From Erigeron canadensis (Eukaryota > Streptophyta > Magnoliopsida > Asterales > Asteraceae): DNA of 64,000 nt. The translations under genes and the position numbers were made by a program. Location of the stretch: positions 3,782,001-3,846,000 of the forward strand of contig NC_057765.1 in the NCBI RefSeq assembly GCF_010389155.1, given 5' to 3'. The stretch's first letter is position 1; each line of letters opens with the position of its first letter. The notes below the pieces were generated by a model that had not been told where the DNA came from, did not search any database, and worked only from the letters and a program-made list of their open reading frames with translations. Shown here piece after piece: positions 58,041 through 64,000 of this stretch.

Positions 58041-59124
58041 ATGTTCAATGTTTTAAAATTATATTCTTTTGATTTGATTTTACTTATACTTTTTATATTT
58101 AAATTTACATATTTTAACACTTTATTTTATTTTAAAGATATAAATAACCCGTATATTTGAGACGACATAAATTTAGTACAAACACTAAATGCCTAAAATC
58201 CCCTAATCTAAAAAGAATGACACCGGGTCACCGGCCACACACCATATTTTATGGGTCCATATATATGTCAATTATATGTCGTAAAACACGACATCCATGC
58301 TTTCATAAGAAAACATCAAAGATCATATTCACCAACTCTTTTAAATATGTATATATACCGGTTGGAATGTTGCTCAATTTCCTTGAGTCAACCTGATTTT
58401 AAAATAAATGTTCATAACATATATGTACCTTAACAAGAAAAACACACTTACATCTTGAAAACATCTATATTGTAATTAACTTGATCTGATGATAATTTAG
58501 TGTCATGAGCAGTTTAATATGATTATGATTTACTTGATCCAAAGGATATCATCAATTTAATCTTAAATACGAGCTGGTAAGTGTCGAATGCAATTAGCTC
58601 GTTAAAGTTAGTTTGATTTTCACGTTGTATGGTTGGGGTCAAAGGGATTTACTTGTAATCCATTGTTCTTATCATAAAAGGCCGGCTAAAATTGAAAGAA
58701 AAGCATGATTTGGATTGGGATGATCTAATCAAACAAAATAAAAGAACTCTGCAACTATTATTCCATATTAAAATTACATTATCCGTATTGGATATAAATA
58801 TAACATGCAAATTTAACATGTAATGAAATGTGTCTACCTACAATGTTAGTATGTATTTATATTAGCACCAAGCCCGTCCCATGGATTTTATATACCCGGC
58901 TCGATAATATAAATGGTGTCCATCAAACACTAAAAGTTTTTCTTTAACCATAAAAAGATAGTAGGTATTTATAAAAGTATCGAAACAACTTTGCAAAATT
59001 TTTCAATTGTAAGCTGTCTAAATCTAAAATAAAATAAATAATGTAATTATATAAAAAAATAAAACTGTAAAAATAAAAAACATAATTAAATTAACAGGTC
59101 AAAATAATATAGCATATAATAATT
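58041..59124. other. AT-rich intergenic DNA
   Basis: No gene seen. Short open frames at 58157-58433 have no recognisable domain. Confidence 0.4.
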
Positions 59125-59301
59125 GGGAAAAGTAAGTATGGGGTTGTTATACACCAAACTTAGGTGAAAAACCCCTCACATACTATTTTTATAATATTTT
59201 GAATAAATGCTTGGGTCCTCTGATTTTTGTGGTTTAAAAAAAGGGATGTGAGAGGTTTTTCACCCAACTTAAATGTCTAACAACCTCATATTCCCTTCCC
59301 C
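59125..59301. mobile_element. 177-bp MITE with about 55-bp inverted ends
   Basis: GGGAAAAGTAAGTATGGGGT pairs with CTCATATTCCCTTCCCC, and AACTTAGGTGAAAAACCCCT with GAGGTTTTTCACCCAACTT. The central loop is about 70 bp. The structure is clear; target duplication and superfamily are not. Confidence 0.7.
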
Positions 59302-59640
59302 TATTGTAATTAGTAGGATTATGTTTACGTCACATAGAAACTAAGAATTTTTTTTTAAGTAAATCGATTTATGTTTGAGTACGCGTTTTGGCTGTCTAGA
59401 CTTTCTCCGAAAACATCAAAAAATATATATCATTAGTAGGATGTGATTGTTCGTTTATAAATAAAAATAATTATAACTATAGATATATTTATTAGACTTT
59501 GACTACAATTGAAGTTTTACAATTGAACTTTGACTTATATATACATATATTAACGTATCTTAGTAACAAATTTGGTGCCCCATTAAATTTTGTGGCCCTG
59601 CTCATATGTGTCTATTGCACTTGCTTAAGGTCGGGTCTGA

Positions 59641-59720
59641 CTAGCACGGTAACTGCACAATGTTATAACGGTGGTGTCAATGATAGTTTGGTGGTGGTGG
59701 CGACTCGTGGTGGTGGTAGT
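59641..59720 (-). repeat. CTAG-hairpin terminus with GGT-rich flank
   Basis: CTAGCACGGTAACTGCACAA then GGTGGTGTC, GGTGGTGGTGGCG. Matches the family at 52696. The remainder, 59720-61447, is AT-rich; no gene recognised. Confidence 0.4.
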
Positions 59721-61445
59721 GGCTGCGTCGAGCTGTGTAAGTTGATATAAATGTAATTGATTTGCAGGTGGTAATGAATATATTTTAGAAGATAAAAGTT
59801 TAGGAAGTAAGTTACTAAAGGATAAAGGTATAAATTATTTTATTAATGGCAAATTAAGTAACTCCTTTGAAATTTTTTCAAAAGTAGGATTCATTAGGGC
59901 AATTAGATCATTTCCAATATCCTATTTTTTTTAACATTTTTAAAAACGGAAGGGAGAAGAGTTTTTAGTTTTATAAGGTAAAAGTGATTACATAAGTCTA
60001 AAAATCAAATGGAAAAAGTAGGGCAATAATGAAGGATTAGCACTAACATCAACAATATTGTCTCATTATAACAAGACCATAATTCAAAGCGTAGAACTTG
60101 ACTAATAAGCGCATATAAAATTACCAAAAAGGGCGAGCTCTTTATTGCCAAAAGTTTAAAATTCGAAGAAACCAAATCAGTTCTTCGTTCTTCAATCTTC
60201 ATTCACACTATAAGTTTTGATTGATATATGGTTTCCTTTAGTGACTCGGGTTTAAACATCTGAAACTAGTTATTTTGTATCTTGGCCTTGAGTTCGTCTA
60301 TGAACATCTAGTAGACTACAAGTTTTTCGTACGCATACATATCCTGATCAAACCCGATTTCACAAACTTTTAAACTTCTTCTAATAATCCCTCTATGAGT
60401 CGCCCTATACTTGGTTTTAGACTTGACATTGCTAACATCTTCATAATCGGATGGAGCCAAACGGAGCCTAGAGTTCCTCAACGAATAATTCTTAAACATA
60501 CAAGTACATGATAATGTTATGTTATTAAAATAAACAACCGCATTTGCCAAATGTGTGTTAGATATCTTATTTTAATAAAATTAACTTATATCGTCCATTT
60601 TTTTTATTATTGGCCCAGGATATCTCTCGAAGGTGTCTTAGCTCCACCGATAGTAACCCTCTTTCTCCCGTCATTTCATCCTCGTCATAATAAGAGATCA
60701 TATAGATTTGGATGTACGGAGTGCATGGCTATATAAATTTATTTTGACCTCAGGGTCGAAAACCCTTTAATAAAAAATGTTGTGATTAGCATTTATTAGA
60801 TTATAATTTACCTTGTTAATTAGTTTTTAATGATTTAAAACTCAAGACACATCACACATACTTTATAAATTTTATGTAATTTCAGCTTGTTAATTATAAC
60901 TTAATTTATTAAAATTTATAAAACATAAATGATTATTTAACTTAGGAAATGTTTTGAGTTTAAATTAATACCAACAGATATAAACTATTTCTAAAAATAG
61001 TTAACAATTAACTTCATTGGCTTTTGTTTGGTCTTGTTATATACAACTTCTAAACTTAATAAATATAAAATAGTTGTATATTTATCATAAATTTCAGAGG
61101 ATGAATTTTTGATATGAAATGTATAATTTTTGATATACGTTAACTACAGCTCTTAGTGTTGTATTTGATATATTTTTTTAAAAATAAGAATGGTATTTCA
61201 TATATCAAAATTTAAGTAATTTATATACAAGTTGAAAAATTATCTGAGTTTGATACAATTTGCTTTGGTGATTTTTTTTTTATCCATATATATGTTTTTT
61301 TTTCTTTAAGAAAAGATTGAAAAATTTCATTACAGACTAGTAGACTACCAAATGAAAGAGAAACTTCAATAATAATTGAAAAAAGTATAAACCATTATAT
61401 TAAGTTCAAGTTTTAATTAGAGTTATTAAATCAATATGATAATGT

Positions 61446-61481
<36 letters not shown>

Positions 61482-62066
61482 ATGAGTTATTTTGAGACCT
61501 CGTTAAAAAAAAAGAACTTAAGAACTATTTAGGACCATACATTCTTTCTCTCTTTCTTTCACTTCAATTAAATTAAAAAAATTCACCCAACTCATTCAAA
61601 ATGTTTTATCTCACAACCGTAAATCGTTAGACAAAACAAAAAGAATGGGTAGTCTTAAAATTCCGTCCTCTTTCATTAGAGATCCAATCCAATATACTTT
61701 TAACGACTTTTTCATTTTCGCTTTCTTTTTGGTACTTACACATAAATTACACATGCATAAAACAAAGATGGTGGGGGTGATAGGTTATTGAGGGTGATAG
61801 GTCATAGTGTGATAGGTCATAGAGGGTGATAGGTCATACGAGGTGACCGGTGATGGGTGATCTACCTAACGGGCTCCGCCCTTAGCCGCTATGGCTCCAC
61901 CATGGACTGACAGGCTCCGCCCTTGGCCACCATGGCTCCACCATGGATTGACGGGTTCCGCCTTAACCTTTATTGTTGTGTACATATGTTCATTTATTAA
62001 TTTACATGTGAAAACAATGATCCTACACACGTGTAAGTACACAAGTATAAGAGGAAAAAAAACGAA

Positions 62067-62340
62067 ATATATATATATATATATATAGGAAGGGTTATTT
62101 TTGAATCCACAAATAAAAAAAAAACTCAAGAACCATTATAGATTACACTTTCTTTTCCTTTTTCTCTCTCTTCAATTAAATAATAAAATTCACTCAAATA
62201 ATTCAAAATGTTTTATCTCACAAATCGTAAATTGTTAGACGAAACAAAAAACATGGGTAGTCTTAAAATTTCTTCCTCTTTCATTAGAAATCCAATTCGA
62301 TATATTTTTGACGACTTTTTAAATTTTGTTTTTTTTCCTC
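62067..62340. mobile_element. Extra (TA)n plus left-arm copy nested at the fold
   Basis: A (TA)n tract (62067-62087) is followed by GGAAGGGTTATTTTTGAATCC-like DNA that repeats 61480-61735 in direct orientation. It sits at the centre of the hairpin, so a related element seems to have inserted into a TA tract there, or the fold was rebuilt by recombination. Confidence 0.6.
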
Positions 62341-62429
62341 TTGTACTTGTGTACCTACACATGTGTAGTATCATTGTTTTCACATGTAAATTAGTAAATG
62401 AATGTGTGTACACAACAATGAAGGTTAAG

Positions 62430-62510
62430 GGCGGAGCCCGTCAATCCATGGCGGAGCCCGTAAATCTATGGCGGAGCCCGTCAGTCCATGGCGGAGCCAA
62501 AGCGGCTAAG
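62430..62510 (+). repeat. 20-bp GGCGGAGCCCGTCAATCCAT tandem repeats
   Basis: Units start at 62430, 62450, 62470 and 62490. Their complements (GGCTCCGCCC, ATGGCTCCACC) occur in the facing arm at 61870-61965, so both halves carry the array and can pair. Confidence 0.85.
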
Positions 62511-62959
62511 GGCGGATCCCGTTAGGTAGATCACTCATCACCAGTCACCCCCTATGACCTATCACCCTTTGTGACCTATCACCCTCAATTACCTATCACC
62601 CCCACCAGCTTTGGTTGAAAATATCCGTAAGGGCGAAGCCCGTTCCGAATCATAATTTTTGTTCAACCTACACATGTGTAAGTACCAAAAGAAAACGAAA
62701 ATTAAAAAGTCTTCAAAAGTATATCGAATTAGATCTCTAATGAAAGATGACGAAATTTTAAGACTACCCATTTTTTTGTTTCGTCTAATGATTTACGGTT
62801 TGTGAGATAAATCATTTTGAATGATTTGGGTGAATTTTATTATTTAATTTAAGAGAGCGAAAGAAAGAAAGAATGTGTGGTCCAAAATGGTTCTTGAATT
62901 TTTTTTTTTTAATAAATTTCTCAAAATAACTCACCCCATATATATATATATATATATCT

Positions 62960-64000
62960 TCTTACCTTTCTTTTTATTTAATTTTAATTTTAAAAAAGTC
63001 AAATATGCTTTACATTTTATAATCATAGAAATTAATTTATAATTATGAAAAATAACTCTTTAATTATATTTTAAATAAAAATTATAAAAATGGCAAGATC
63101 ACTATTTTTTAATACATTATATTTTTTTTTGATTATAATATTATAAAATTTTAATATATTATTAATTACTTATGTATATTCATATATTACACGGGATAAT
63201 AATCGCACGTACAAGATAAACTTTACATTACAATTTTAAAGACCAATACAACTTGAAATCTACAACTTAAATATCCTTTCCCAATATACGTACAGTATAT
63301 ATGTCAAATTTGTATTTTTTTATTTTTGAACTGACGTTTGTTTTGAATTTAAGAGACTAGTGATAGATTTTCCAAATTTGTCGAATACAATGTAGACAAA
63401 AATGCACAAAAGTGATAGACAAAAAGCGCAGATGCCAAATAGCTGATTAGGCACAGAGATACGTATATTTCAGTTTATGAAATTGAGAAAAGGCAATTTT
63501 ACATTAGAAATTGCATATCACAGCAGCATATTTATATATAAATTATACTTTTTACAAAATAATAACACATAATGTCTAATTTCTTTTATGATATTTTTTG
63601 GGTAAAATTATTGTTTGATATTTTCTTTATGCTATCTTTTAATTCATTTAGGGTGTTTATTTTTTAAAATTTTGAAGTATTATATTTTTATTTTATCATT
63701 TAATGTTTATATATTATGTATATATTAGTTTACATAATCATTTGCATTTTAAATGTTTTAGCAATAATAGTAAATACCTTATTTATATACATGTGTGTTA
63801 GATAATCTATAATCGGCGGTCCGCAAAGCGAAGATCATCACCATCATTTGTTTTGACACATATAGTGAATGAAGTTTAATTTTATGTATAATCACAATAT
63901 AAGTTTTTAAACAAATCACCCCAGCATTATCCATTGTGTAGTTATACTTTGGGTTTTTGCTAAACGCAGTTTTAAAGACTATAATTGCAGTGAGTAATTT
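62960..64000. other. AT-rich right flank
   Basis: No gene recognised. Long A/T stretches only; an ACACGGG..CGCACG fragment near 63190-63210 is weakly like the hairpin signature. Confidence 0.4.

Larger units (their letters stand above)
61480..62937. mobile_element. Large foldback element in (TA)n, copy 3
   Basis: It is bounded by (TA)n at 61449-61479 and 62938-62959. Left end GGATGAGTTATTTTGAGACC; reversed right end GGGGTGAGTTATTTTGAGA. The outer arms (61480-61735 and 62640-62937) are inverted repeats sharing TGTTTTATCTCACAA, GGGTAGTCTTAAAATT and AATTCACCCAA-type blocks. The inner arms (61736-62066 and 62330-62632) are also inverted repeats with GTGATAGGTCATA units and GGCTCCGCCCTT units. 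Between them lies an extra direct copy of the left arm. No intact coding sequence. Confidence 0.75.

Noticed and set aside
62208..62525. 105-residue frame with VNLWRSPSVHGG-like repeats
   Set aside because: The repeats are the 20-bp GGCGGAGCC array of a foldback element; the facing arm gives a mirror-image frame.

Overview
This window looks like nuclear DNA of a eudicot plant. The protein genes have GT-AG introns and plant-type families, the intergenic DNA is very AT-rich, and most of it is made of transposon remains. Several repeat styles (TGTAACA-ended gypsy LTRs 2.5-3 kb long, Tip100-like hAT, ALP1/HARBI-type Harbinger) are common in Asteraceae, so a composite is my best guess; this is an inference from memory and not tested.

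Four protein genes appear intact. A seven-exon WSD-type wax ester synthase/diacylglycerol acyltransferase lies on the minus strand (3221-9350). An intronless-CDS TMN/EMP70 transmembrane nine protein lies on the minus strand (12381-14354). Two tandem plus-strand hexose/H+ symporters of the STP7 type, four exons each, lie at 28041-32023 and 35044-37615. They are housekeeping or metabolic genes with no evident joint pathway. The two STPs are a local duplication with the same exon phases.

The rest is mobile DNA, which can be read as layers. A decayed PIF/Harbinger transposase lies at 868-2075. The large second intron of the WSD gene has taken up two foldback MITE-like elements, a 1.28 kb solo LTR and a short GC-rich element. 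At 14.6-18.8 kb a complete hAT element (15239-18639, perfect 8-bp target duplication) sits inside one arm of an older long-inverted-repeat element. Large solo LTRs with matching 5-bp duplications lie at 23135-25635, 39554-42140 and 45882-48919; a fourth at 49175-51638 has only an imperfect duplication. The 39.5 kb LTR splits an older coding relic in two. Around 55.5-57.6 kb are inverted pieces of a Tat-like gypsy element (integrase, protease, LTRs, primer site).

The most interesting pattern is a set of foldback elements at 33540-34223, 51717-52031 and 61480-62937. Each abuts (TA)n microsatellites and starts with a related GG..GGTTATTT-type terminus, which suggests a family that targets TA repeats, like rice Micron. 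A second recurrent signature, CTAG followed by a short CCGNGCAATGCGG-like hairpin and GGT-rich DNA, recurs at eight or so places and may mark Helitron ends. I found no RNA genes, CRISPR arrays or evidence of a new enzymatic system.
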